Shown here: positions 52,773-63,800 of the stretch, piece after piece
Numbering within the stretch: position 1 is the first letter of the stretch
How the letters are laid out: every line of letters begins with the position of its first letter
NCBI GenBank assembly: GCA_027490305.1
Contig: JAIXYI010000088.1
Span: forward strand, 1 to 64,000
Direction of reading: 5' to 3'
From: Flavobacteriaceae bacterium
GTDB taxonomy: Bacteria; Bacteroidota; Bacteroidia; Flavobacteriales; Flavobacteriaceae
Length of the DNA stretch: 64,000 nt
Translations under genes and position numbers: made by a program
The notes under the pieces: model-generated
What the model saw: only the letters and a program-made list of their open reading frames with translations
Database searches by the model: none
What the model was told of the DNA's origin: nothing

Positions 52773-53702
52773 TTGGATCGAAGGGCTGCCGATACTGCCT
52801 TCATCAAAGCCGAAGCCAAACGTCTCGGTTTCCTGTCATGCGGCATAGCCAAAGCCGGCTTCCTTGAAGAAGAGGCGCCGCGACTTGAGAAGTGGCTGCA
52901 GGAGGGCCGCCACGGACAGATGACCTGGATGGAGCAGCATTTCGACAAACGCCTCGATCCCACCTTACTCGTCGACGGCGCGAAGAGCGTCATATCCGTG
53001 CTGCTCAATTACTTTCCCGAACAGACACAGCGCGACGATTCCTACCACCTCTCAAAATATGCCTACGGCGAAGACTACCATTTTGTGATAAAAGACAAAC
53101 TGCGCGAGCTGCTGCATAGCATCCAGTCGGAAATCGGCGAGGTGAACGGTCGTGCGTTCGTCGATTCAGCCCCCGTGCTCGACAAAGCCTGGGCCGCCAA
53201 ATCCGGTTTGGGCTGGATTGGTAAGAACAGCAACCTCCTGTCGAAGCAGGTAGGATCGTTTTTCTTTATTGCCGAGCTCATCGTCGATCTCGATTTGGTA
53301 TACGATACGCCCGTTGCCGATCATTGTGGTTCCTGCACCGCCTGTATTGACGCGTGCCCCACCGGCGCCATCATTACGCCCTACGTAGTCGACGGCAGCA
53401 AGTGCATCTCGTATTTCACCATTGAATTGAAAGACAACCTCCCCATGGAAATGAAGGGAACGTTTGATGATTGGGTATTCGGGTGCGATGTGTGCCAAGA
53501 CGTGTGCCCCTGGAACCGCTTTGCCACGCCCCATACCGAACCGGCCTTTTCGCCCCATCCGGATTTGCTTGGAATGTCAAAACGCGACTGGGAAGAAATT
53601 ACCGAAGAGACCTTCCGGAAGGTCTTCCGGAATTCCGCCGTCAAGCGGACGAAGTTCAGTGGATTGGCGCGGAATATCCAGTTCGTGTCTGGAACGGAGT
53701 AA
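52773..53702 (+). CDS. queG: Epoxyqueuosine reductase QueG
   Basis: A 309-residue enzyme for the last step of queuosine synthesis in tRNA. N-terminal cobalamin-binding region ([65 protein letters not shown]) and two [4Fe-4S] ferredoxin clusters, [16 protein letters not shown] and [11 protein letters not shown]. Starts with TTG at 52773, three bases after the hydrolase stop; the next in-frame ATG would remove the conserved N-terminus. Confidence 0.94.
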   Translation: MDRRAADTAFIKAEAKRLGFLSCGIAKAGFLEEEAPRLEKWLQEGRHGQMTWMEQHFDKRLDPTLLVDGAKSVISVLLNYFPEQTQRDDSYHLSKYAYGEDYHFVIKDKLRELLHSIQSEIGEVNGRAFVDSAPVLDKAWAAKSGLGWIGKNSNLLSKQVGSFFFIAELIVDLDLVYDTPVADHCGSCTACIDACPTGAIITPYVVDGSKCISYFTIELKDNLPMEMKGTFDDWVFGCDVCQDVCPWNRFATPHTEPAFSPHPDLLGMSKRDWEEITEETFRKVFRNSAVKRTKFSGLARNIQFVSGTE

Positions 53703-53745
53703 ACGGCCCAAGACGTCTACGGTAAATAAGGAGCAAGTAGCAAGG

Positions 53746-53785
53746 AGGTAACCTACCAAATGTGTTGACACACCAGAAACCAATC
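53746..53785. repeat. 40-bp direct repeat, copy A
   Basis: AGGTAACCTACCAAATGTGTT and the following 19 bases recur at 54370-54409 with about eight differences. The reading frame through the repeat (GNLPNVLTH...) continues open to a TAA at 53849. It lies 44 bases after queG. Confidence 0.7.
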
Positions 53786-54040
53786 AGTGCGCGCTCCAAT
53801 AGTTCAGCCGTGCCCACAACAGTTAATCGTTTAGATAAAAAGCAAAAGTAATTGCAGAATATGTCGAAATAAGTCGACACGGTTGGAGTGGACAAGGAAA
53901 ATCAGGAATTCAATGTTTTCGACGAGCATTCTGAGAATAAATTTCACGGTCATGTGCGGACTTGGGAAGAACTTACGCAGGAAATGAAGAATGCTTTAAT
54001 TAGAGCAAAACTTGTAAATATAAAAGGTAAAATTTTATAA
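53762..54040 (+). pseudogene. Decayed tail of a polymorphic toxin (C-terminal fragment)
   Basis: One reading frame runs from repeat A to a TAA at 54038-54040, interrupted by stops at 53849 and 53870. Its last segment reads EFNVFDEHSENKFHGHVRT then WEELTQEMKNALIRAKLVNI and KGKIL, the look of a bacterial toxin C-terminal domain (the FHGHVRTW...NALI style occurs at ends of secreted polymorphic toxins). There is no start or secretion domain, so it is a fragment. The ATG of the next gene follows the stop immediately (TAAATG), the arrangement of a toxin and its immunity gene. Confidence 0.5.
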
Positions 54041-54370
54041 ATGGAATACCAGAGCTTTTTTTTCGATGATAAACAGAAAATAAACCAAATTTTATCCAAT
54101 GGCAGTGACGAAGAAATCGTAGGCGCGATAATCGGTGCTATCAATGGAATAGATGACAGTCAATGGCTGGAAGAGGTTTGCTTGCGTTTTTTGAATCACA
54201 GTAATTTCTGGATATCAAAGGCCGCTATTAATGGGCTTGGAGATATCGCACGAATACATAGATATTTAGACACTAACCGTGTATTGCATGCTCTAAGTCT
54301 AATTGATAATGAGCGTCTTCTACCAATAGTAAAACAAACTATTCAGGATATCGATATTTTCGTGCGATAA
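54041..54370 (+). CDS. Probable immunity protein with HEAT-like helices
   Basis: A 109-residue, all-helical acidic protein. ISNGSDEEIVGAIIGAINGIDDSQWLEEVCLRFL, FWISKAAINGLGDIARIH and ALSLIDNERLLPIVKQTI repeat a HEAT-like helix pair pattern. No signal peptide. Position directly after the toxin fragment and small size point to an orphan immunity gene. It is more A+T-rich than the flanking genes and is bracketed by 40-bp direct repeats. Family (Imm) not assigned. Confidence 0.7.
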   Translation: MEYQSFFFDDKQKINQILSNGSDEEIVGAIIGAINGIDDSQWLEEVCLRFLNHSNFWISKAAINGLGDIARIHRYLDTNRVLHALSLIDNERLLPIVKQTIQDIDIFVR

Positions 54371-54409
54371 GGTAATTTACCAAATGTGTTGATACACCCA
54401 AAACCAACC
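54370..54409. repeat. 40-bp direct repeat, copy B
   Basis: AGGTAATTTACCAAATGTGTT and following bases, similar to 53746-53785; two of the differences are synonymous in the GNLPNVL frame. It starts on the last base of the immunity gene stop codon. The frame continues open to about 54490. Confidence 0.7.
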
Positions 54410-54460
54410 CTCCACACCAGCAAATACGCGGCTTTATCGAAATCGATAACTCTAACAACA

Positions 54461-54491
54461 GAAACAGCCTACGGGCTGTTTCGTTATTTTT
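54461..54491 (+). terminator. Terminator after the immunity gene
   Basis: GAAACAGCC (54461-54469), loop TACG, GGCTGTTTC (54474-54482), then GTTATTTTT. Confidence 0.75.
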
Positions 54492-54519
54492 AAGCGTTTA
54501 AAAGCAAAATAATCGAGTC

Positions 54520-54640
54520 AGTGGGAAGTTCATGTTACAGATGTGTTGGTGAAAGCTGTAGAGATTTCGAGTGCTTTCCTGCCCAAGAAGAGGTAAACTC
54601 CTCCCGTCTAGTAAAGTTGGTAGAAGAACCGATGCGTTAG
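54520..54640 (+). pseudogene. Eroded coding remnant, possibly a second toxin tail
   Basis: One frame reads WEVHVTDVLVKAVEISSAFL then PKK before a stop; another frame, entering after it, reads SSRLVKLVEEPMR to a TAG at 54638-54640. Small indels would join them into one C-terminal segment. No start. Low certainty. Confidence 0.3.
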
Positions 54641-54880
54641 CGGGTGAAGCGGCTCCCGATAGCCATCGGGATTGCGAGGCATGAGCAAAGCTATAGCGGA
54701 ACACGCGACGGCGCCTTTTCAGTATGCAGTTGGCAGTGGCAGTTGGCAGTGGCGCCGGAACGCCATAATCAGTCGCAGTGGGTGGTGGCCAATTACCAAC
54801 ACAACATCTTTGCCGACCGCCAACTGACAACCAAAAAATCGATTTCGGGTCGTTTTTACCCCCATGGTTTGCGACGAACA
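54641..54880. repeat. Intergenic region with hairpin, TATAGCGG element and CAGTTGGCAGTGG tandem repeat
   Basis: No gene seen. TCCCGATAGCCATCGGGA (54654-54671) is a palindromic hairpin, followed by AAAGCTATAGCGGAACACGCGAC, similar in style to the 3' part of the element at 4118-4269. At 54727-54752 the 13-mer CAGTTGGCAGTGG is repeated twice in tandem. Confidence 0.5.
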
Positions 54881-54882
54881 CC

Positions 54883-54890
54883 TACCTTTG
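54883..54890 (+). promoter_or_regulatory. maeB -7 box
   Basis: TACCTTTG, 27 bases before the maeB ATG; -33 TTG not evident at the proper distance. Confidence 0.45.
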
Positions 54891-54916
54891 TGCTTCCTGA
54901 AAATTGACTGACTGCC

Positions 54917-57208
54917 ATGAAGAACTCGAACAGGAGGCGTGAAGCCCTTCTTTACCATGCTAAACCCAAGCCGGGTAAGATCCAGATTGTCCCGACAAAG
55001 AAATACGCCACCCAACGCGACCTGTCGCTGGCGTATTCACCCGGTGTGGCGGAGCCGTGTCTGGAAATCGCAAAAGACGTCAACAACGTTTATAAATATA
55101 CTTCAAAAGGCAACCTCGTAGCGGTGATATCCAATGGTACCGCCGTTCTCGGACTCGGCGATATCGGGCCAGAAGCGTCGAAGCCGGTGATGGAAGGGAA
55201 GGCCCTTTTGTTCAAGATATTCGCCGACATCGATGTCTTTGATATCGAAGTCGGAACGAAGGACATCGAAGAGTTTATCCAAACCGTAAAAAACATCGCG
55301 CCCACCTTCGGAGGCATCAACCTCGAAGATATCAAAGCACCCGAATCGTTCGTCATCGAGAAACGCCTCATCGAAGAACTCAACATTCCGGTCATGCACG
55401 ACGACCAGCACGGAACGGCGATCATTTCATCGGCCGCGCTGTTGAACGCCCTCGAATTGGCGGATAAAGACATTTCGAAGGTGCGCATCGTCGTATCGGG
55501 CGCCGGTTCTGCCGCACTCGCCTGCGCCAATCTCTATGTGCTGCTGGGCGTGAAACTCGAGAACATCATCATGTTCGATAAAGACGGACTCTTGTCAAAC
55601 GACCGTCTCGACCTCTCTGACCTCCAACGGCGCTACGCGACCACCCAGGCGGGCATCACCCTGTCGGAAGCGTTGAAAGGGGCCGATGTATTCCTTGGCC
55701 TCTCCGCCGGGAACATCCTCACGCCGGAGATGTTAGTGGGAATGGCCGCCAATCCGATCGTGTTCGCCATGGCCAATCCGGTGCCGGAAATCGATTATGA
55801 CCTGGCCATCGCCACCCGCGACGATATCATCATGGCGACCGGACGCAGCGACCATCCGAACCAGGTAAACAACGTATTGGGGTTCCCGTATATCTTCCGG
55901 GGCGCTCTCGACGTGCGCGCGACCAAAATCAACGAAGAAATGAAGATGGCGGCGGTAAAAGCCCTGGCCGCATTGGCAAAAGAGTCGGTTCCGGAACAGG
56001 TGAACATTGCCTACGGCGAAACCAAACTCATTTTCGGACGCGAGTACATCATCCCAAAACCCTTCGACCCACGCCTGATCTCTACCGTAGCGCCCGCCGT
56101 GGCAAGAGCGGCGATGGAATCGGGTGTCGCAACGCACCCCATCCACGATTGGGAGCGGTATGAAGAGGAACTGTTGGAACGACTCGGCTCCGACAACAAA
56201 ATGGTGCGCCTGTTGACGAACCGCGCCAAAATGGATCCGAAGCGCATCGTGTTTGCGGAAGCCGACCAGCTCGACGTACTCAAGGCCGCGCAAATCGTAC
56301 ACGAAGAAGGAATCGGTTTGCCCATTTTGTTAGGGAACCGGGAGACCATCCTTGAATTGAAAGACGAACTCGGTTTCGATTCCGAAGTGCCGATCATCGA
56401 TCCCAAAACCAAAGAAGAAGACGCCACCCGCCTGAAATACGCGGATATTTACTGGAAATCGCGTCAACGCCGCGGCATTTCGTTGCTTGACGCCCAAAAA
56501 TGGATGCGCGAACGCAATTATTTCGCCGCCATGATGGTCAACCTTGGGGATGCGGATGCGCTGGTCACTGGTTATTCCCGCAATTATCCGTCGGTTATCA
56601 AACCGATGATGCAGTTGATCGACAAAGCGCCCGGCATTTCACTATTCGCCACAACGAACATGATGATGACCAACCGGGGGCCGATGTTCCTGTCGGATAC
56701 CGCGATCAACCCCGATCCATCGGCCGATGACCTCGCGAAAATCGCGTTGATGACGGCCAAAACAGTGAAGATGTTCGGTATGCAGCCCGTCATCGCCATG
56801 GTGTCGTTCTCGAACTTCGGTTCGTCGACCGACCCAAGTGCGGCCAAGGTGCGCCAGGCAGTCGAATACCTCCATAAATACTATCCGGACATGGTGGTAG
56901 ACGGTGAGATACAAGCTGATTTCGCTCTGAATCCGGAAATGCTCGGTAAGAAGTTCCCGTTTTCGAAACTGGCCGGCAAGAAAGTCAACACCCTTATCTT
57001 CCCGAACCTGGAGTCGGCCAATATCAACTATAAGATGCTGAAGGAGTTGTATCATGTCGATTCCGTCGGGCCTATCATTATGGGGATGGATCGTCCGGTG
57101 CACATTTTCCAGTTGGGAGCCAGTGTCGAAGAGATGGTGAACATGGCGGCTGTGGCCGTAGTCGATGCGCAGGAGAAGGAAAAACGCCGCCGCATGAGTG
57201 CGGGTTAA
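54917..57208 (+). CDS. maeB: NADP-dependent malic enzyme with phosphotransacetylase-like domain
   Basis: A 763-residue protein that decarboxylates malate to pyruvate. Residues ~10-420 are malic enzyme: DLSLAYSPGVAEPCLEIA, GTAVLGLGDIGPEASKPVMEGK, PVMHDDQHGTAIISSAALLNAL, the nucleotide-binding VSGAGSAALACANL and SDHPNQVNNVLGFPYIFRGALD. Residues ~430-763 form a phosphotransacetylase-like domain (KRIVFAEADQLDVLKAA, GLPILLGNR, ADALVTGY, PVHIFQLGASVEEMVNMAA) which in MaeB-type enzymes is regulatory and binds acetyl-CoA rather than catalysing transfer. Monocistronic or with ruvA 53 bases downstream. Confidence 0.96.
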   Translation: MKNSNRRREALLYHAKPKPGKIQIVPTKKYATQRDLSLAYSPGVAEPCLEIAKDVNNVYKYTSKGNLVAVISNGTAVLGLGDIGPEASKPVMEGKALLFKIFADIDVFDIEVGTKDIEEFIQTVKNIAPTFGGINLEDIKAPESFVIEKRLIEELNIPVMHDDQHGTAIISSAALLNALELADKDISKVRIVVSGAGSAALACANLYVLLGVKLENIIMFDKDGLLSNDRLDLSDLQRRYATTQAGITLSEALKGADVFLGLSAGNILTPEMLVGMAANPIVFAMANPVPEIDYDLAIATRDDIIMATGRSDHPNQVNNVLGFPYIFRGALDVRATKINEEMKMAAVKALAALAKESVPEQVNIAYGETKLIFGREYIIPKPFDPRLISTVAPAVARAAMESGVATHPIHDWERYEEELLERLGSDNKMVRLLTNRAKMDPKRIVFAEADQLDVLKAAQIVHEEGIGLPILLGNRETILELKDELGFDSEVPIIDPKTKEEDATRLKYADIYWKSRQRRGISLLDAQKWMRERNYFAAMMVNLGDADALVTGYSRNYPSVIKPMMQLIDKAPGISLFATTNMMMTNRGPMFLSDTAINPDPSADDLAKIALMTAKTVKMFGMQPVIAMVSFSNFGSSTDPSAAKVRQAVEYLHKYYPDMVVDGEIQADFALNPEMLGKKFPFSKLAGKKVNTLIFPNLESANINYKMLKELYHVDSVGPIIMGMDRPVHIFQLGASVEEMVNMAAVAVVDAQEKEKRRRMSAG

Positions 57209-57235
57209 TGCCAAATGCAAGTCAAAGTTTTTTGT

Positions 57236-57243
57236 TACATTTG
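57236..57243 (+). promoter_or_regulatory. -7 box before ruvA-sprA
   Basis: TACATTTG, 18 bases before the ruvA ATG; the -33 element is weak. Confidence 0.5.
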
Positions 57244-57261
57244 GCCTTTACTTAACACCTG

Positions 57262-57843
57262 ATGATTGCACAGTTACAGGGGCGGATGGTAGAGAAATCG
57301 CCCACTATGGTCATAATCGACTGCGGTGGGGTGGGCTACGAGGTTCACATTTCACTCCATACATTTTCCCTGCTCCCTTCCCACGAGAACGTCAAGTTGT
57401 ATACGCACCTCCAGGTGAAGGAGGATGCGCATACGCTTTTTGGCTTTATGGAGAAGTCGGAACGCGAAATCTTCCGGTTGCTTATCTCGGTTTCGGGGAT
57501 TGGTGCCGGCATTGCCCGGACGATGTTGTCGTCGCTGGAACCGCGTCAGGTCATTGAGGCGATTGCGTCTGGTAATGTAGGCGTTATCCAATCGGTGAAG
57601 GGTATTGGGACGAAAACCGCCCAACGTGCCATCCTCGACCTGAAAGACAAGGTGTTAAAGTTGTATGACCTGGACGAAGTTTCGATTTCGGGTGACAATA
57701 CAAATAAAGATGAAGCGTTATCTGCATTGGAAGTTTTGGGCTTCAACCGCAAGCTGGCCGAGAAAGTGGTCGAAAAAGTGCTGAAGGCAGAGCCAGGGGC
57801 ATCGGTGGAAGCTATTATTAAACTTTCATTAAAAAACTTATAA
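57262..57843 (+). CDS. ruvA: Holliday junction branch migration protein RuvA
   Basis: A 193-residue RuvA. N-terminal OB fold (MIAQLQGRMVEKSPTMVIIDCGGVGYEV), two helix-hairpin-helix motifs (LLISVSGIGAGIARTML and VIQSVKGIGTKTAQRAILDL) that bind the junction, and a C-terminal RuvB-contact domain (DEALSALEVLGFNRKLAEKVVEKVL). It is followed after four bases by sprA, a linkage seen in other flavobacteria. Confidence 0.96.
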   Translation: MIAQLQGRMVEKSPTMVIIDCGGVGYEVHISLHTFSLLPSHENVKLYTHLQVKEDAHTLFGFMEKSEREIFRLLISVSGIGAGIARTMLSSLEPRQVIEAIASGNVGVIQSVKGIGTKTAQRAILDLKDKVLKLYDLDEVSISGDNTNKDEALSALEVLGFNRKLAEKVVEKVLKAEPGASVEAIIKLSLKNL

Positions 57844-57847
57844 GTAT

Positions 57848-60800
57848 TTGGGAACTGATTACATAAAGTCTGCGTTTACCTGCCTGAAATTCCTCGCAAT
57901 TCTGGCGTTGCTTGTGGCGGCACAAGACGCGTGGGCACAGGATCCGGTGCTCGACTCTCTGGAGGCGGCACAGGATACGCTGAAAGGATTCAATACCGGA
58001 AAAATGGAGCTGGCGAACCCGCCGAGCATTGTCGAGATGTATTCGTATGATCCGAAAACAGACCGGTATATCTACACCAACAGCATTGACGGATACAACA
58101 TCAATTACCCCATCATACTTACCCCGGCTGAATACGACCGACTCGTCCTTAAAGAGAAAATGCGCCAGTATTTCAAGTCGAAATCAGACGCCATGGACGG
58201 TAAGAATGAGGAGGGTAAGAAAGACCTCCTTCCCCGCTATTACGTCAACAGTAGTTTTTTCGAGACCATTTTTGGAGGGAATACCATCGACGTCAAACCT
58301 ACCGGCTCCGTCGAAATGGACCTCGGGATCCGGTATACCAAACAGGATAACCCCTCGTTTTCGACCCGTAACCAGTCGACGTTGACCTTCGACTTCGATC
58401 AGCGTATCAGCCTCAGCCTCATGGGGAAAGTCGGTACACGACTGAATGTCAACGCCAACTACGACACCGAGTCGACGTTCGCGTTCCAGAACCTGATCAA
58501 ATTGGAATATGCGCCAACGGAAGACGATATTCTCCAGAAAATCGAAGTAGGTACCATCAGTTTCCCGCTGTCGAATTCACTCATCCGGGGCGCACAAAGC
58601 CTTTTTGGTGTCAAGGCGCAGTTGCAGTTCGGGCGAACGACGGTAACGGGTATTTATTCCGAACAGAAATCACAGACCCGTTCGGTGACAGCCCAGGGAG
58701 GCGGTACCTTACAGGATTTCGACATCTTCGGTCTCGAGTACGATTCCGATCGCCACTTCTTCCTCTCCCAGTATTTCCGCGATCAGTATGACGCGTCGAT
58801 GCGAACCTACCCGAACCTCGACACGCAGGTGCAGATTACCCGTATCGAAGTGTGGGTCACCAACCGCCAGAACCGCGTCAGTACTACCGAAAACAACCTT
58901 CGTAACATCATCGCCCTACAAGATTTGGGTGAAGCACGACTTGTTGGCCGCGCCGACAATGAGATCGTTAACCTGGCACCACTGCCGGGCGACTTCTTTA
59001 CCGATCCGGTGCCGCCGGTCACACAGTCGTCCGAACATCCGTCCGACAACTCCAACAACAAATACGACCCGGCGCTCATTACGACCGGAGGTGGTTACCT
59101 TACCACTTCCATTCGCGACGTGACCCAGCCGAAAGAAAACGCGTTCGCCCCAACCGTGAGCGCTCAGGTAAGCGAAGGGCAGGACTACGCCAAACTCGAG
59201 AACGCGCGCAAACTCGCGCCGACTGAATATACCTACCATCCGAAACTCGGTTATATCTCCTTACAGCAACGCCTCGCCAATGATGAAGTGCTGGCGGTGG
59301 CGTATCAATATACCATCGGCGGACAGGTATACCAGGTAGGGGAATTTGCCAACGACGGCGTTTCCTCGACCGTTGTGGATGGCGGAACAGACACCCAGCC
59401 CGATGTGACGGGCGTAAGCACCCAGAGTCTCGTCCTGAAAATGCTGAAAAGCAACCTGACGGTCGTTAAAAACAGCGTAACCGGTTTCACGACTCCAGTG
59501 TGGAACCTGATGATGAAGAACGTTTACCAGATCGCGCCGGGCGGACAGTTGGAGCAGGAAGATTTCCGGTTCAACATCCTCTATTCCGATCCATCACCGT
59601 TGAACTACATCACCGCCGCCGGAAACCCGCCGTTGCCATTGCCGGTTGATACCGATGCGACAGACGGCGTCGACAAGGATGTAGCACAAACGCCACTCCT
59701 TCGCGTGTTCGGCGTTGACCGCCTGAACGCCACAAACGACCCGCAGCCACGAGGTGACGGTTTCTTCGATTTCGTGCCCGGACTGACCGTCGATACCCAA
59801 TACGGTCGTATCATCTTTACCAGCGTCGAACCATTCGGGGAATACCTCTTTAATAAACTCCGCACCGACAATTCCACCGAAAGTTATAACGACCCGGCAA
59901 CGTACAACGCCAACCAGGCCAAGTATGTCTACCGCAGCCTCTACCGCGATACCCCTGCTGCTGCCCTACAGAATTCCGATAAAAACAAATTCGAGCTCCG
60001 CGGCCGCTATAAATCGACCACCGGCGACGGTATTGCCATTGGCGCCTACAACGTGCCAAGAGGTTCGGTGGTGGTAACAGCGGGCGGACGTCGTTTGCAA
60101 GAAGGAGTCGATTATACCGTCAACTACCAGTTAGGCCGCGTGCAGATTCTCGATCCGTCGTTGCAGGCATCCAATACTCCGATTCAGATTTCACTTGAGA
60201 ACAACTCGGTGTTCGGGCAGCAAACCCGCCGTTTCATGGGGTTGAACGTCGAGCACAAGTTTTCGGATAAGTTCATCGTGGGCGCGACCTTCCTGAAAAT
60301 GACTGAAAGGCCGTTTACGCAGAAATCGAATTACGGGCAGGAATCTGTCAACAATACCATCTACGGTTTCAATACCACGTTTTCGAGTGAGGTGCCCTTC
60401 CTGACACGATTGGTAAACAAGCTCCCGAATATGGATACCGACGTGATGTCGAACATTTCCTTCCGCGGTGAAGTGGCCTTCCTGACACCGAATACACCAA
60501 AGGCCGACCGCTTTGACGGCGAGGCGACCATTTACGTCGACGATTTTGAAGGATCGCAGACGACCATCGACATGAAATCGGCCTTGTCATGGAGCCTGTC
60601 GAGTGTGCCACAGGATACCAGCGTAAACGATTTCAACTTCGGTGGTGAATTCTTCGACGACCTGCAATATGGCTACAAACGGGCGAAACTCTCGTGGTAT
60701 ACCATCGATCCGTTGTTCTATACCAGCCAGCGTCCCGGAGACATCTCGGATGCTGATATGGCCTTGAACCGCACGCGTCGGGTCTACATCCGCGAACTGT

Positions 60801-63800
60801 TTCCGGAAACCGATATCGCCGATGGCCAGCAGACGGTGGTCAATACGCTAGACCTTACCTATTATCCTTCCGAAAGAGGACCTTATAATTTCAACCCCGC
60901 CGCAGCCGGCACGGGCACCCTTCCCAGCCCAGCCAGCAACTTTGGGGGTATCATGCGCGCCATTACCTCGACGAATTTCCAACAAAGCAACGTCGAATAT
61001 ATCCAGTTCTGGATGATGGACCCGTATTATACCGCTGATCCCGACAGTGAGAATCCGGCCAACACGGGTAAACTTTTCTTCAACCTCGGGGAGATTTCAG
61101 AGGATGTGTTGCGCGACGGTAAGAAGCAGTATGAAAACGGCCTTCCCGACGCACAAGGCAGCCAACTGACGACGCCCAGCTCATGGGGTGTGGTGCCGTC
61201 TTCCCAATCGTTGATTTACGCGTTTGACACCAGCGACGCCAACCGTAATGTGCAGGATGCCGGTCTGGACGGCCTCAGTGACGTAGCCGAAGCAACGAAA
61301 TACCCGCTGTTTGGCGGTATCAAAGACCCTGCAGCCGATAACTTCCAGTTCTACCTGAGCGCCGAAGGAACGGTATTGGAGCGATACAAAAATTACAACG
61401 GGCTTCAGGGTAACTCGCCGATTTCGGTGACCGATACGAGCCGTGGCAGCACGACCTATCCCGACGTGGAGGATATCAACCGCGATAACACGATGAACAC
61501 CATCGATGCGTACTACCAATACAGCATCGACATCGATCCGGCCAAGATGACCGTTGGCCAGAACTTCATTACCGACGTACGCGAAACGACATCGGTGGTG
61601 CCAGGTCCGGGCAACCAGTCGGTTCCGGTGCGTTGGTACCAGTTCAAGATTCCGATCGACCAGGGAGAGAACACCGAAAAATACGGCGCGATTGAGGGCT
61701 TTGCCTCTATCCGTTTCATGCGGATGTTCCTTACCGGATTTACAGAAGATGTGACCCTGCGTTTCGGAACGCTTGACCTTGTTCGCGGGGAATGGAGGCG
61801 CTATGTGAATTCGCTGGAGTATGTAGGAAATGCGGAAGAAGATCCGAGCGACGACCCAACTTCTTTCGACGTGTTGTCGGTGAATGTACAGGAAAACAAC
61901 AGCCGTACGCCAATCCCGTATGTAACACCTCCGGGTGTGGTGCGTGAGCAGTTGTATAACAATAATACCGTCATCAACCAGAACGAACAGTCATTGTCGT
62001 TGCGGGTGTCCGGACCTGATCCGGATGGTGGACTCGAACCAGGCGACGCGCGCGCCGTCTTCAAGAACGTAAGCGTCGACATGCGTCAGTTCAACAAACT
62101 GAAAATGTTCCTTCACGCTGAATCGTTAGTGTCGGATATCGATGCGACGCGTCTTCAGGACAATGAGCTTTCCGCTATTTTACGATTTGGGAACGACTTT
62201 ACCCAGAACTACTATGAAGTAGAGCTTCCACTGAAAGTTACGCGATGGGATGACGCGTCGACAGAGGAAAAGGTGTGGCCAGAGGAAAACAACCTCGATC
62301 TGAGCCTCGCACTCCTCACCAAGCTTAAGGTCTATGCCATGCAGAACCCCGGCGAACTCGACGAACAGGGCGTGTTGACCAAATGGGAAGATGAACTACA
62401 ACCGGATCTGGCGGATAAACCGAACAAACTGCGACTGCGTATCAAGGGTAATCCGAATTTCGGACTCGTGCGTACGCTGATGGTCGGACTCCGGAACAAT
62501 ACACTCAATGGTGCCGACCCGGATGGGAATACGTTTACACCCCGTAAGATCAAGGGAGAAGTGTGGTTCAACGAGTTGCGTTTGGCCCAAATGGACAATA
62601 AAGGGGGTATGGCCGCCGTCGCCAGCCTTGACGCGAACCTCGCCGATTTTGCGACGATTTCCGCTACGGGAAAAATCAGTACGATTGGATTTGGCGGACT
62701 GGAGGACGGGCCGAACGAGCGGAGTCGGGAAGACCTGAAACAATACAATATCGTTACCAATATCAACCTTGGTAAATTGCTTCCAAAGAAATGGGGTGTC
62801 AACCTTCCGTTCAACTATGGAGTGGGAGAGGAGATCATTACACCACAGTACGATCCGTTCAACCAGGATATCCGTCTCGATGAGTTACTGGACGGCACGA
62901 CCGACCAGGCCGAGCGTGACAACCTGCGTAACCGTGCCATTGAATATACAAAGACGAAGAGCATCAATTTCATCGGGGTCAAGAAAGAACGTGCTCCTGA
63001 ACAAAAGCCGCACGCTTACGACCCGGAGAACCTGACATTGACCTATTCTTTCAACGAGACCAAGAAGCACGATTACGAAATCGAAGACTATCTCGACCAG
63101 CAGGTACGCACGCAGGCCGACTATACCTATTCCTTCCAGAACAAGCCGTTTGAGCCGTTGAAAAACAACAAGTTCATGAAAAAGAGCAGCTACTGGAAGA
63201 TGTTGAGCGATTTCAACTTCAACTACCTGCCATCGAACATCAACTTCAGTGCATCGGTCATCCGCCAGTTCAACCGCCAGCAGTTCCGTCAGGTAGATGT
63301 AGCGGGCATCGGACTCGATCCGTTGTACCGTCGCAATTACCTGTTCAACTACCAGTATGGCTTTAACTACAACCTGACCAAGGCCTTTAAGATCAACTAT
63401 ACGGTAACGGCCAGCAACATCGTACGAAGCTATTTCAACCGCGACACACAGGAAATCGACAACAGCTTTACAATCTGGACTGACTATTGGAATACGGGTG
63501 AACCAAACCAGTATACGCAACAAGTCACGGCAAACTACGAACTGCCGTTGAACAAGCTACCGTTCCTGTCGTTCGTGAAGTCCACATACACCTATACTGG
63601 TGATTTCAACTGGCAACGGGGTTCCGATGCGATGCGTAATTTCCAGGATATTGACGGCAACACCTGGGATTTGGGGAACACCATCCAGAACAACGGGGCG
63701 CACCGCCTTAATACTACCCTGAACATGGACCTCCTGTATAAATACCTCGGATTGGTTAAAGGCGGTAAAAAGAACAACCAGCCCGCACGTCCGACGGCAG

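Noticed and set aside
53703..54916. Insertion sequence at the toxin-remnant island
   Set aside because: No transposase frame, no terminal inverted repeats and no target duplication visible; the direct repeats fit module junctions better.
57848..58036. sprA start at the first in-frame ATG (about residue 59 or 64)
   Set aside because: It would remove the clear signal peptide encoded from the TTG at 57848, which an outer-membrane barrel protein needs.
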